A stretch of DNA of 64,000 bases, taken from assembly GCA_036567965.1 (NCBI GenBank), contig DATCTN010000006.1:124001-188000 (forward strand). Reading direction: 5' to 3'. The position numbers and the translations under genes are program-made. Positions 52,252-62,147 of the stretch are shown in pieces (the stretch's first letter is position 1; every line of letters begins with the position of its first letter). Origin of the DNA: Candidatus Kryptoniota bacterium (GTDB taxonomy: Bacteria; Bacteroidota; Ignavibacteria; Kryptoniales; JAKASW01). Under the pieces are notes generated by a model that searched no databases, was not told the origin of the DNA, and saw only the letters and a list, made by a program, of their open reading frames with translations.

Positions 52252-53466
52252 TTGTCAAAGGTTAAGAAAGTTGTGCTCGCCTATTCCGGCGGGCTCGACA
52301 CTTCGATCATCATACCATACCTCAAGGAAACATACGGCTGCCAGGTAGTGGCGTATGCGGCCAATATCGGGCAGGGAGACGAAGAACTTGATGGATTGGA
52401 AGAGAAAGCCAGGAAAACTGGGGCTGACAAGTTTTATCTCCTCGACCTGAGAAAAGAATTCGTCGAAGACTTTCTGTTCAGGATCGTGAAGGCGAACGCG
52501 ATTTACGAACGCAGATATTTGCTTGGGACATCGATCGCCAGACCTCTCATCGCGAAATACCAGACGAGAATCGCTGAGCAGGAAGGCGCTGATGCACTTG
52601 CTCATGGATGCACCGGAAAAGGAAACGACCAGGTCCGATTTGAATTGACTTTCAAAGTCTTCGCGCCGCAGCTCAGGGTGATCGCGCCGTGGCGCGAATG
52701 GAAAATCAGATCGCGTGAAGACGCCATTAAGTACGCCGAAGAACACAAGGTGCCCATCAAGGCTACTTTGAAGAAAATTTACAGTCGCGACGGCAACCTA
52801 TGGCATCTCAGCCACGAGGGAGGCGACCTAGAAGATCCCTGGAACGAGCCGAGGGCTGATATGTTTGTCAGGACCAAATCGCCTGAGAAGGCTCCTGACC
52901 GAGCGACGTATGTAGAAATCGAATTCCTCAAGGGAGTCCCGACCTCGATCGACGGGAAGAAGCTCGAGCCTCTCGCGCTTGTGGAAAAACTTAATAAAAT
53001 AGGTGCCGCGAATGCCATCGGCCGCGTCGATCTTGTGGAAAACCGTCTCGTGGGAATGAAATCAAGGGGTGTATATGAAACTCCAGGCGGCGAAATCCTT
53101 TACGCCGCGCACAGCGATCTCGAACAAATAGTCCTGGACAAGGATACCCTGCATTACAAAGATCTCGTCTCTCAGAGATACTCGGAACTTGTGTACAACG
53201 GCCTCTGGTATACCCCGCTGCGCGAGGCAATCGACGCGTTCATGGAATCCACACAGCGGTTCGTGACCGGGACAGTAAGACTCAAACTTTACAAAGGCAA
53301 TATTATTTCCGCCGGCAAGAAGAGCCCTTACTCTCTTTACCAGGAAGACCTTGCCACATTCTCCCAGGACGATGTTTACGACCAGAAGAAGGCGGAAGGT
53401 TTTATTGATCTCTTCGGACTCTCAACGAAGGTGGCATCGATCGTCCACGGGAAGCCGAAAGAATGA
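52252..53466 (+). CDS. argG: Argininosuccinate synthase
   Basis: Joins citrulline and aspartate with ATP. The 404 residues have the N-type ATP pyrophosphatase motif AYSGGLDTS near residue 9, [17 protein letters not shown] near 120, and the later YAEEHKVPI and [13 protein letters not shown] segments. The start is TTG at 52252 with AGGAG nine bases upstream. The stop overlaps the aminotransferase start (ATGA). Confidence 0.95.
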   Translation: MSKVKKVVLAYSGGLDTSIIIPYLKETYGCQVVAYAANIGQGDEELDGLEEKARKTGADKFYLLDLRKEFVEDFLFRIVKANAIYERRYLLGTSIARPLIAKYQTRIAEQEGADALAHGCTGKGNDQVRFELTFKVFAPQLRVIAPWREWKIRSREDAIKYAEEHKVPIKATLKKIYSRDGNLWHLSHEGGDLEDPWNEPRADMFVRTKSPEKAPDRATYVEIEFLKGVPTSIDGKKLEPLALVEKLNKIGAANAIGRVDLVENRLVGMKSRGVYETPGGEILYAAHSDLEQIVLDKDTLHYKDLVSQRYSELVYNGLWYTPLREAIDAFMESTQRFVTGTVRLKLYKGNIISAGKKSPYSLYQEDLATFSQDDVYDQKKAEGFIDLFGLSTKVASIVHGKPKE

Positions 53467-54434
53467 AGCTCGAGGTGCGAGAACTCACGTTATCCGACGC
53501 TCAGAAGAAGGTCCGGCAGGATGACGCGTTCTTCCTCTTCTACTCTACATTTCTCGGAGGATACACCCGCGACCGCCTCCTGATGTCAGTACCGATTGAC
53601 GACCACATTGTCCACAGAGGCGACGGAGTCTTCGACAACACTCTTTGCATAAACGGAAATTATTATCTGCTCGACCAGCACATCGAACGGTTTTTCTATT
53701 CGGCAAATTCAATCGGGATCAGGCCGGAATTCTCTGAAAGCGATCTGAAGCAGCTCCTCATCAGGCTGGGACTCGCAGCGGGAAAAAGCGCGTTCATCGC
53801 GCGATACTTCCTATCGCGGGGACACGGGAGCATGAGTGTGTACCCTCATGAAGCAATTGCTCCGAACCTATATGTTCTCATCGGCAGGTCCTCGTCTCCT
53901 CCCGAGTATTATTTCAAGAAGGGGATGACAGTTATAACGAGCCCGGTAGGAATGCGACCGCCAATTTCTCCGCAGGTGAAATCGGTCGACTATTTGTCAA
54001 ACGCACTTATGGAGCTTGCCGCGCGAAACAGCGGAGCCGATACGGCAATTGCCATCGACCAGAGCGGCAACCTGACGGAAGGCTCAAACAAGAACGTCGT
54101 GGTTATTACCGATGATCGTGTGATGATGATACCTCCCTCCGACAAGATTTTGCGCGGGACGACATTGAACCGCGCGATCGAGCTCGCCGCGGAACACATG
54201 AAGAAGAGATTGCTTCGGGAAACCAGGACGGCGAGTATTCCGCTGACGGAAGCGTACAACGCGCGCGAAATCTTGTTCTTCAGCACCACGTTGCCTGTCG
54301 CTCCCGTGGTGAAATACGACGGCCGGATCATCGGAGATGGAAAACCGGGTGAGATCTGGAAGAGCTTTTATACCCTGTTCCAGAAAGACATGCGGTTGAA
54401 CAGCAAGTATTTAACTTCGCTTAAGAAGGGATAG
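53463..54434 (+). CDS. PLP-dependent aminotransferase class IV (BCAT / D-amino-acid type)
   Basis: A 323-residue fold-type IV PLP enzyme. The PLP lysine lies in [11 protein letters not shown] near residue 177; a conserved FDNTL-type beginning ([20 protein letters not shown]) and the [17 protein letters not shown] motif identify the family. It could be a branched-chain, D-amino-acid or 4-amino-4-deoxychorismate-type enzyme. Its place between argG and argH, with stop-start overlaps, is unusual for arginine operons; a role in the same pathway is not obvious. Confidence 0.9.
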   Translation: MKLEVRELTLSDAQKKVRQDDAFFLFYSTFLGGYTRDRLLMSVPIDDHIVHRGDGVFDNTLCINGNYYLLDQHIERFFYSANSIGIRPEFSESDLKQLLIRLGLAAGKSAFIARYFLSRGHGSMSVYPHEAIAPNLYVLIGRSSSPPEYYFKKGMTVITSPVGMRPPISPQVKSVDYLSNALMELAARNSGADTAIAIDQSGNLTEGSNKNVVVITDDRVMMIPPSDKILRGTTLNRAIELAAEHMKKRLLRETRTASIPLTEAYNAREILFFSTTLPVAPVVKYDGRIIGDGKPGEIWKSFYTLFQKDMRLNSKYLTSLKKG

Positions 54435-54435
54435 C

Positions 54436-55812
54436 ATGGCGAAGCTGTGGGGCGGAAGATTTGTCAAGGGCGCATCGAAACTCATGGAGGATTTCAACGA
54501 CTCTCTCCCTTTCGACAAGCGACTCTGGCGGGAAGAGATCCGCGCAAGCCTGGCTTATTCCTTGGCGTTAAGGAACGCAGGTGTCCTGTCGAAATCTGAG
54601 CAATCGAAAATATCTTCCGCTCTGAGGCTCATCGAAAGAGAATTTGAATCGGGAAAGTTCGCTTTCAAGCCGCACGATGAGGATATTCACACAGCAATCG
54701 AGCGACGACTTGTAGAGAAGACGGGAGCGATCGGGAAAAAGATTCATACGGGTCGAAGTCGAAACGAACAGGTCGTAACTGATGAGCGCATGTTTCTCAG
54801 AAGCGCGTGCAAGCGCATTATCAACCTCATTCGCGAGCTGCAGAAAGGCGCCAGAGACACAGCCGATTCAACTTCACAGGACATAGTCCCGTCATACACA
54901 CACTTGCAGCAAGCCCAACTTATCAGGTTGGGCCATTATTTCATGGCACTGTTCTTCATGCTCGAAAACGATCGCCAGAGGTTCCATGATGTCGAGAAGC
55001 GAATCGATGTGCTCCCTCTCGGGTCGGGTGCGGTCGCCGGCTCAACAGTGAAGATAGACAGGAACATCCTCCGGACTGAACTTGATTTCAGTACGCTTTC
55101 GCCGAACAGTGTCGCGGCAATAAGTGACAGGGATTTTATCGGTGAATTCCTCTTCGCGGCGGCTCAGACACTGGTTCACCTGAGCCGGTTTGCAGAAGAC
55201 TTGACGATCTGGTGCACACCCGAATTTGGTTTCGTCGAACTGGACGATCTCTTCTCGACGGGCAGCAGTATGATGCCCCAAAAAAAGAATCCGGATTCAT
55301 TGGAGTTGATCAGGGGAAAAACCGCGCGGATGATCTCAAATCTGAATTCCATCCTGGTTCTGCAAAAAGGTCTACCTCTTACTTATTCGAAAGATCTACA
55401 GGAAGACAAAGAGCCGCTTTTCGATTCGACAGACACGCTTGAAATTGCTCTCAAGATTTTCAATGGAGTGATTTCGACACTTAAGATCCGCAAAGAGAAT
55501 CTCTTGAATAGAGTCGACGACTCGATCTATGCGACGGATATTGCTGATTACCTCGTAGCGAAGGGGTTACCTTTCCGCGAAGCTCATGAGATCGTCGGGA
55601 AACTCGTGCTCGCGGGGATCGATGAAGGTAAGCGGCTTCGCGATTTATCTTCTGTCGAGCTGAGGAAGATATCCAGACTGTTTGACGATCACTACGGAAA
55701 GATATTCGAACCGGTGCGTTCCGTTGAGAGACACGACGTGTTCGGCGGGACAAGCCTCAAGGGGGTGAAGGAACAGATTGAGATTGCCGACCGCATACTT
55801 GCGGCAGAGTAA
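54436..55812 (+). CDS. argH: Argininosuccinate lyase
   Basis: Splits argininosuccinate to arginine and fumarate. The 458-residue fumarase/aspartase-fold protein shows KLWGGRF at the N-terminus, DEDIHTAIERRL, the HTGRSRNEQVVTD segment and the active-site signature GSSMMPQKKNPD near residue 277. It starts one base after the preceding stop codon. Last gene of the arg cluster. Confidence 0.95.
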   Translation: MAKLWGGRFVKGASKLMEDFNDSLPFDKRLWREEIRASLAYSLALRNAGVLSKSEQSKISSALRLIEREFESGKFAFKPHDEDIHTAIERRLVEKTGAIGKKIHTGRSRNEQVVTDERMFLRSACKRIINLIRELQKGARDTADSTSQDIVPSYTHLQQAQLIRLGHYFMALFFMLENDRQRFHDVEKRIDVLPLGSGAVAGSTVKIDRNILRTELDFSTLSPNSVAAISDRDFIGEFLFAAAQTLVHLSRFAEDLTIWCTPEFGFVELDDLFSTGSSMMPQKKNPDSLELIRGKTARMISNLNSILVLQKGLPLTYSKDLQEDKEPLFDSTDTLEIALKIFNGVISTLKIRKENLLNRVDDSIYATDIADYLVAKGLPFREAHEIVGKLVLAGIDEGKRLRDLSSVELRKISRLFDDHYGKIFEPVRSVERHDVFGGTSLKGVKEQIEIADRILAAE

Positions 55813-55823
55813 CAGTCTCGTAA

Positions 55824-58064
55824 ATGAAAATAGATTTTCTAAGAGATCTTAATTCGGCTCAGCTGCAAGCCGTAAAGTCTGTCGAGGGGCCCGAACTTGT
55901 CCTGGCAGGCGCGGGGAGCGGAAAAACAAAAGTCCTCACCTACAGGGTCGCCTATCTCGTCTCGATCGGTGTGCCCTTCTACAACATTCTCTGCCTCACG
56001 TTCACAAACAAAGCGGCTGCAGAGATGAAGACTCGAATTGAAGGCCTGCTCGATATCTCCGATGAGAGCCCGAAATACCACGCGAACTGGATAGGGACGT
56101 TCCACTCTCTATTCGGCCGGATTCTCAGGATGGAAGCGGACAAGCTGGGATATTCATCCAACTTTACGATATACGATGAAGAAGATTCGCTCAAATCAAT
56201 AAGGCAAATCCTTCGCGAGAGAAACCTATCTGAAGAAGTCTTCCCTGCTTCCGGGATACGATGGCAGATCAGCAAGCTGAAGAACAGCCTCGTCCTCCCA
56301 TCTCAATTCGAGGAACGCGCCAAGTCAAGGCTCGAAGAAGTGACCTCTGACGTCTACAAGGAGTACGACGACAGGCTCAAGAAAAGCAATTCGATGGATT
56401 TCGACGATTTGCTCATCAAGCCCATCATTCTTTTCAACAGAGATCGCGCTTCTCTGGATAAATACCAGAACAAATTCAAGTTCGTCCTTGTCGACGAATA
56501 CCAGGACACGAATCGCGCCCAGTATATTCTGCTGAAGCTTCTCGCCGAAAGGCATCGCAACCTGTGCGTGGTTGGCGACGACGCGCAGAGCATCTATTCC
56601 TGGCGCGGTGCAGAGCTCCAGAACATACTTGACTTCCAGACCGATTATCCGGAATGCAAAGTGTTTCGACTCGAACAGAACTACCGTTCCACGCGGAAGA
56701 TACTGAAAGCGGCCAACTCCGTTATAGTCCACAATACAAGGAAACTGGACAAAGAACTTTGGACCGATAACCGAGAGGGCGAGCAGCTCACAGTACTGGA
56801 ATGCGAAAGCGACAGGGATGAAGGCTACAAGATAGTACAGAGGATCAGGGACGAAAGCATAAGAGACAAACTTCAACTCAAGGATTTTGTAGTTCTCTTC
56901 AGGACGAATTACCAATCCCGCGCACTCGAGGAGGCGTTCAATCGAAGCGGAATACCTTACACAATCGTGGGCGGTGTCGCATTCTACAGGAGAAAGGAAA
57001 TAAAAGATCTTCTGGCGTATCTCAAGTTGATCGTCAATCCGCTCGACAATGAATCCTTCTTGAGGATCGTGAACTCTCCTGCCAGAGGGATCGGAGACGT
57101 GACGCTGGATTACTTGCGAAGCTACGCGACCGCTGAAAAGATTTCGCTTCTTGAAGCTTCAGTGAGAATCGACGAGATCAAGGAGATACAGTCGAGGCAA
57201 CGCGGCCAGCTCAAACAGTTCGAGACTCTCATAAAGAAGTATGGCAGGATGAAATCGGAATTGTCCGTCAGCGAACTGACACGCTCGCTGATAGACGAAA
57301 TCCAGGTGGTGCGGATTTTGAAAGAGGAAGGAACCCTTGAGTCCCGAAACAGGATGGACAACATACAGGAATTTCTCGCGGGCATTGCGGAGTTCCAGAC
57401 GGAGAACCCAGAGGGGACGTTAAATGAATTTCTAGCAGAAGTTTCGCTGGTCGCCGACGTCGACCGGTGGGACACCAGGCGCAACTCGGTGACGCTCATG
57501 ACCATACACGCCGCAAAGGGTCTCGAATTCCCGGTGGTGTTTGTGAGCGGACTCGAGGAAGGACTGTTCCCTCTTTCTTCCAAGGAGCAGGACGAACTGG
57601 AAGAGGAACGCAGACTGTTTTACGTGGCTATTACAAGAGCGCAAAGAAAAGTATACCTTTCATACTCCAGGCAAAGGTTCAGGTTCGGCAAACTATCGTA
57701 CCAAGTTCCATCGCGCTTTCTCTCCGAGATAACTACCGACCTGCTGGACCAGGAACACAGCGGGAGGTTCACCGCCCAGCGATCTCTCTGGGAACCGACG
57801 AGCCGGTTTGGAGCGCTCATGCCTTCACTCACGAACATCGACACCGCATCTGAAGAAACTGGCGTCGAAAACCCTCCCGAGCCGGAAAAGCGTCCGGCCG
57901 TGAAACTCAAGATAGGATCAATTGTGGCCCACGAATTCTTCGGCGAAGGAAAAGTCATCGAGATTTCAGGAAAGGGAGACACGGAACGCGTGGTCGTTCT
58001 TTTCGGCGCAAATCAGAAGAAGCAGCTGATGGTACGGTACGCAAATCTTCGTGTGGTCAAGTGA
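55824..58064 (+). CDS. UvrD/PcrA-family DNA helicase
   Basis: A 746-residue superfamily 1 helicase. Motifs: GAGSGKT (I), GTFHSLFGRIL, VDEYQDTNRAQY (II), GDDAQSIYSWRGA (III), EQNYRST (IV), TIHAAKGLEFPVVFV (V), VAITRAQ (VI). A C-terminal Tudor-like domain (HEFFGEGKVIEISG) as in PcrA, which binds RNA polymerase, is present. It acts in repair and replication; 11 bases after argH, so probably co-transcribed. Its stop region overlaps the frame of the GNAT gene. Confidence 0.94.
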   Translation: MKIDFLRDLNSAQLQAVKSVEGPELVLAGAGSGKTKVLTYRVAYLVSIGVPFYNILCLTFTNKAAAEMKTRIEGLLDISDESPKYHANWIGTFHSLFGRILRMEADKLGYSSNFTIYDEEDSLKSIRQILRERNLSEEVFPASGIRWQISKLKNSLVLPSQFEERAKSRLEEVTSDVYKEYDDRLKKSNSMDFDDLLIKPIILFNRDRASLDKYQNKFKFVLVDEYQDTNRAQYILLKLLAERHRNLCVVGDDAQSIYSWRGAELQNILDFQTDYPECKVFRLEQNYRSTRKILKAANSVIVHNTRKLDKELWTDNREGEQLTVLECESDRDEGYKIVQRIRDESIRDKLQLKDFVVLFRTNYQSRALEEAFNRSGIPYTIVGGVAFYRRKEIKDLLAYLKLIVNPLDNESFLRIVNSPARGIGDVTLDYLRSYATAEKISLLEASVRIDEIKEIQSRQRGQLKQFETLIKKYGRMKSELSVSELTRSLIDEIQVVRILKEEGTLESRNRMDNIQEFLAGIAEFQTENPEGTLNEFLAEVSLVADVDRWDTRRNSVTLMTIHAAKGLEFPVVFVSGLEEGLFPLSSKEQDELEEERRLFYVAITRAQRKVYLSYSRQRFRFGKLSYQVPSRFLSEITTDLLDQEHSGRFTAQRSLWEPTSRFGALMPSLTNIDTASEETGVENPPEPEKRPAVKLKIGSIVAHEFFGEGKVIEISGKGDTERVVVLFGANQKKQLMVRYANLRVVK

Positions 58065-58080
58065 AAAGCTTACGAGCAGA

Positions 58081-58584
58081 ATGAAGACGAATTCCACGTC
58101 ACAATATCTCATGAGAACTGCATTACCCGCGGATGAAGCTCTCATCCAAACCGCAAGATCTCTCTTCATGGAGTATGCAAAGTCGCTGAATTTCAGTTTG
58201 TGTTTCCAGGATTTTGATGAAGAAGTTGCGCATTTGCCGGGCGACTATGCTCCCCCGAACGGCAGGCTCATACTTGTGTACGACGGGCCGGTAGCACTTG
58301 GTTGCATTGCGCTAAGGAAGATCGAAGACGGAATCTGCGAGATGAAGAGACTCTATCTCAAGCCTGAGGCAAGGGGAAAAGGATTAGGGAGAAAGCTCGC
58401 GGCAGACTTGATCGCGGAGGCCGTGAGGATCGGGTACACGAAGATGCGGCTGGATACAGTTCCATCGATGACCGAGGCGATATCGCTTTACAGGTCGCTT
58501 GGGTTCAGAGACGTACGGCAATACACTAAGAATCCAATCGAGGGCGCCCTGTTCATGGAGCTGGAGTTAGCCAAATCGGCCTAA
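58081..58584 (+). CDS. GNAT-family N-acetyltransferase
   Basis: A 167-residue acetyltransferase. The acetyl-CoA pyrophosphate loop is in LYLKPEARGKGLGRKLA (R/Q-x-x-G-x-G/A), with the upstream strand CEMKRL and the C-terminal LYRSLGFRDV. The frame opens with GTG at 58051 within the end of the helicase gene; ATG at 58081 starts closer to the domain. Substrate unknown. Confidence 0.86.
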   Translation: MKTNSTSQYLMRTALPADEALIQTARSLFMEYAKSLNFSLCFQDFDEEVAHLPGDYAPPNGRLILVYDGPVALGCIALRKIEDGICEMKRLYLKPEARGKGLGRKLAADLIAEAVRIGYTKMRLDTVPSMTEAISLYRSLGFRDVRQYTKNPIEGALFMELELAKSA

Positions 58585-58631
58585 GGGGATTGACCCCGGC
58601 TTATCTCCGGCGCTCTTCATCTTATTTCGCC

Positions 58632-59438
58632 TTAGGAATAAACCTGGACCTTCCGCACAAACTCGAGTTTCCTTCCGAGAAACCTTTCCGCTATCACATT
58701 GAATTTCTGCGGGAAGTCGCTGACGTAAAACTCATAACGTGGTTTTGACTTTTGAGAGTTGAGCATCTTCTGCGCGGTGAGAAGTTCGAGAACGGATTTA
58801 GAAGTTGCCTCGCCCGCGTCGACCAGCTTGACTCCGTTTCCGAGCGCGCGCGAGATAGGACCCTTAAGAAGCGGATAGTGAGTACACCCAAGTATCAATG
58901 CGTTTATTCTTCCGGTGAATTGCCCAAGGTATTCACGTGCCAGCAAATCTGTTACCTGGTGATCGAAGAGACCCTCTTCAGCAAGCGGAACGAAGAGCGG
59001 GCACGCTTCTGATAATACACCCACGGTGCCGTCCATTCTCTTTAATGCGGCGCTGTAAGCACCGGAGTTTATCGTAGAGAGAGTCCCGATTACACCGATC
59101 GACTTCCCGCCTGCGAGCCTGATTGCCTCTCTCGCCGTGGGTTCTATGACACCGACACTCGGCACCGTCGAATGCGCCTGTACGACATCCATCGCCACGG
59201 CTGATGCGGTGTTGCACGCGACAACTATGAGTTTCACTCCTTTCGAGAGCAGGAAGCGTGCATCCTGTGCCGCGTAGTCCCTGACGACATCTGCGGACTT
59301 GTTCCCGTACGGAACGCGGGCAGTGTCCCCGAAGTAAACTATGTTCTCATTGGGAAGATACCTGACAAGCTGACTGACAACCGTCAGCCCTCCGATGCCT
59401 GAATCGAAAACGCCGATTGGATCTTCCGGCGATGTCAC
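58632..59438 (-). CDS. murI: Glutamate racemase
   Basis: Makes D-glutamate for peptidoglycan. The 268 residues contain GVFDSGIGGLTVV, the catalytic cysteine in CNTASAVA near residue 74, the second in LGCTHYPLL near 184, and YFGDTARVPYG. Its ATG overlaps the glnD stop (ATGA), so the two are coupled although functionally unrelated. Convergent with the GNAT gene. Confidence 0.95.
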   Translation of the reverse strand: MTSPEDPIGVFDSGIGGLTVVSQLVRYLPNENIVYFGDTARVPYGNKSADVVRDYAAQDARFLLSKGVKLIVVACNTASAVAMDVVQAHSTVPSVGVIEPTAREAIRLAGGKSIGVIGTLSTINSGAYSAALKRMDGTVGVLSEACPLFVPLAEEGLFDHQVTDLLAREYLGQFTGRINALILGCTHYPLLKGPISRALGNGVKLVDAGEATSKSVLELLTAQKMLNSQKSKPRYEFYVSDFPQKFNVIAERFLGRKLEFVRKVQVYS

Positions 59439-62068
59439 TTGAAAATCAGCTCTGAAGCGATTGAGTCCTGGACCATTTGGAGTATGTTCGTTCTAAGCTT
59501 GTCGAGCTCGAGCTGGGACGGCTTGGTGCCGTCGGTGCGGAGCACGTAAAATGTGTCAACAATGCCGTCGACCCTTGTCGCAATCTTCGCGAAGTGAATG
59601 CTGAGTCCCGCGGAAGAGATAGCGGATGTGACCTTGTATAGAAAACCAAGCGAGTCCGGCGCGAAGACTTCGATCAGAGTGAAGTCCGTTGTCTCTGAAG
59701 TCTGGACCGCTACTTTTATATTCGGGTTAACCGCATTCTTGAGTTTTCTCTGCCATCTCGCCTTATGCCTCTCGAAGAGGCGATCCGGATCGGTTTGGCC
59801 TGCAAGCACACCTTTGAGATCCGTTTCGATCTTTGCCAGCTGAGTTTCGGTCAGATTATGACCTGTAATATTATCGAAGACCTTGAACCTGTCGATGATA
59901 ACGCCGTCCTCTCTGGTAAAAATGTTCGCGTCGACGATGTTCGCGTCGTTGGCGCTGAGCGACGCACAGAATCTCGCGAGCTGGAACGGCGCGTCGTTGG
60001 CGATTATCGTCACATCCGTATATCCCTGGTGCTGGTTAAACCGCAAGGACACGAGATCGAATCGGGAATCGATTGCTTCGATATGCTCAAGAATCTCGCT
60101 ATCGTCAAACACTACGGTGTACAGATCGTTCTTTATGCCGCTGAAGTGTTTTCGCACTGCCTCGGATTTATTAACCGGGAGGTCCTTCATGATGCCGTCC
60201 TGTCGCTGAGCGCGTTGTTCATCCTGTATCGATTGTACTGCGCGCGCATCGAGCGACTCGACGATTATCCTGTGTGATTTCCGGTATAGCTCGTGGAGAA
60301 GCTGACCTTTCCATTTAGTCCATACTCCGGGATTGACGGCACTAAGGTCTGCGAAAGTGAGGAGATAAAGCATCGTCAATTGTTCGGCGTTGCTGAAGAT
60401 CCTGGTGAATGAAAATACGGTTTCCGGGTCGCCAATATTACGGCGGAACGCGACCTGCTCCATCTTAAGATGATTCCTCACCAGAAAACAGACATCTTCT
60501 ATGACATCACCGAATCCAATCCTGCCGAGAGCGTGCTCGGCGACATCCACGCCGATTATTTCGTGTTTTCCAATTGAGATCGGTTTCGCAATATCATGGA
60601 ACAGGATACCCAGGTGAAGAGCGTCGCGCCTTTTTACGCGCTTCAGTAATTCTCCGAGCTCAGGATCGCTCTCCCCCACATTTTCCAGGTTTTCAATCGC
60701 AGTAAGTGTATGCTCATCTGCTGTGTAAAAGTGATAAACGTTATGTTGAAAGAATCCAATCAACCGGCCGAATTCCGGCAGGTACCTTCCGAGAATCCCG
60801 AGCTCGTTCATCGATTTGAGCGTGAAGGCAACATTCTTATCCGAAAGGAGAATAGATCTGAAGATCGAGGCGGCTTCAGACGAATTCCGGAACTCGGCCT
60901 TGCTGAAAGCATCCAGCTCTCTCGCGAGGGCCTCATGTACATTCTCGTCAAAATGCAGACCGGTTGAAGCCTTGTGGCGAAACGCGTTGAATAAGCGGAC
61001 AGTATCCCGACCAACGTCGCGCCTGAACGATATCTTCCCCTGTACCAGCGAATAGTCGTCATCAAGATGGCGTACATCCGCCGGCGCAGACGGTGATTTC
61101 AGTGTTGCGGCAATCTTATCCGACAAAATTTGATTCAGCCTGTAAATCTTCCTCGCCTGCCTGAAATAGTCGCGCATGAAACTCTCAACACCCTCAGAAT
61201 GCATTCCTTCCTCGTATCCAAGATCGGCGGCGACTTTCTTCTGAATTTCAAAATCGAGAAGATCGTTGAGTGCCGAAGACTGGTAGTGGAGACTCTGGCG
61301 GGCTCTCAGGATAAACTCAAATGCGTCCCTTGTGTGATTGTACTGGAGCTCGTTTATGATTCCATTGCGAAGGAGCTTCCCGATAAACTCGATCACTGCC
61401 AGTTCCTTCGGCTCGAAAATCGGTTCGGGCAGATATTCCGGATACAGCGCGCGAAACATCCACAGGATCGCGTGGATATCCCTGAGACCGCCGGCACTAT
61501 TCTTTATGTTCGGTTCGAGGATCGAAATGGACGTGCCGTATTTCTTCTGTCTGAATTTTATCCCGTCCAGGGTCGAGATTACAAAACTCTTATCATCGCT
61601 GTTGGATACGAAATCGCGAATTGCTTTGCTGAGTTTTGTAAAAAGCTCCCTGCTGCCTGCCACGTATCGGTGTTCAAGTGCGGCCGCCCAGCTGTCATGA
61701 TCCGTCTTATGTGTCTCCAGTACCTGGGGTATGTTTCTGACCGAGTGCCCGATATTTAGGCCGACATCCCAGAGAAAGTGCATGACGCGCTGCGCGAGGA
61801 AGCTCGCCTCTATTCCATGGCCGACGATGAACAGCACATCGATGTCGGATTGCGGGCAGAGCTCCGCTCTTCCGTAACCGCCCACGGCCACAGCCGCCAG
61901 GTTCTCGCCGCTGCCTGCCGATTCCACGGCTTCCTTTATTGCTTCATCGATTGCTACCGTAAGTGCGAGCGATACTTCAGATCCTTTTCCCCCGGACCTG
62001 TGGAGCTTCCGTGCTTCTTCCCTCCGTGAATTTAGACGATCCAGTACGCCTTGAACATTCTCTTTCAT
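59435..62068 (-). CDS. glnD: Protein-PII uridylyltransferase / uridylyl-removing enzyme
   Basis: Bifunctional nitrogen sensor. The 877-residue protein has the nucleotidyltransferase GGYGRAELCPQSDIDVLFIV (near residue 63), an HD domain with LFHDIAKP and HDIA, and two C-terminal ACT domains (DFTLIEVFAPDSLGFLYKV near the end). Length is as in typical GlnD. PII (glnB) and amt are not in the window. Confidence 0.93.
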   Translation of the reverse strand: MKENVQGVLDRLNSRREEARKLHRSGGKGSEVSLALTVAIDEAIKEAVESAGSGENLAAVAVGGYGRAELCPQSDIDVLFIVGHGIEASFLAQRVMHFLWDVGLNIGHSVRNIPQVLETHKTDHDSWAAALEHRYVAGSRELFTKLSKAIRDFVSNSDDKSFVISTLDGIKFRQKKYGTSISILEPNIKNSAGGLRDIHAILWMFRALYPEYLPEPIFEPKELAVIEFIGKLLRNGIINELQYNHTRDAFEFILRARQSLHYQSSALNDLLDFEIQKKVAADLGYEEGMHSEGVESFMRDYFRQARKIYRLNQILSDKIAATLKSPSAPADVRHLDDDYSLVQGKISFRRDVGRDTVRLFNAFRHKASTGLHFDENVHEALARELDAFSKAEFRNSSEAASIFRSILLSDKNVAFTLKSMNELGILGRYLPEFGRLIGFFQHNVYHFYTADEHTLTAIENLENVGESDPELGELLKRVKRRDALHLGILFHDIAKPISIGKHEIIGVDVAEHALGRIGFGDVIEDVCFLVRNHLKMEQVAFRRNIGDPETVFSFTRIFSNAEQLTMLYLLTFADLSAVNPGVWTKWKGQLLHELYRKSHRIIVESLDARAVQSIQDEQRAQRQDGIMKDLPVNKSEAVRKHFSGIKNDLYTVVFDDSEILEHIEAIDSRFDLVSLRFNQHQGYTDVTIIANDAPFQLARFCASLSANDANIVDANIFTREDGVIIDRFKVFDNITGHNLTETQLAKIETDLKGVLAGQTDPDRLFERHKARWQRKLKNAVNPNIKVAVQTSETTDFTLIEVFAPDSLGFLYKVTSAISSAGLSIHFAKIATRVDGIVDTFYVLRTDGTKPSQLELDKLRTNILQMVQDSIASELIFK

Positions 62069-62147
62069 ATCAGAATATAATGAAGGGGAATTTCAAAATG
62101 GAATTTGCTTTGAAGTGAATTGCACCGCGGCGCGACCAAGTTCCCGG

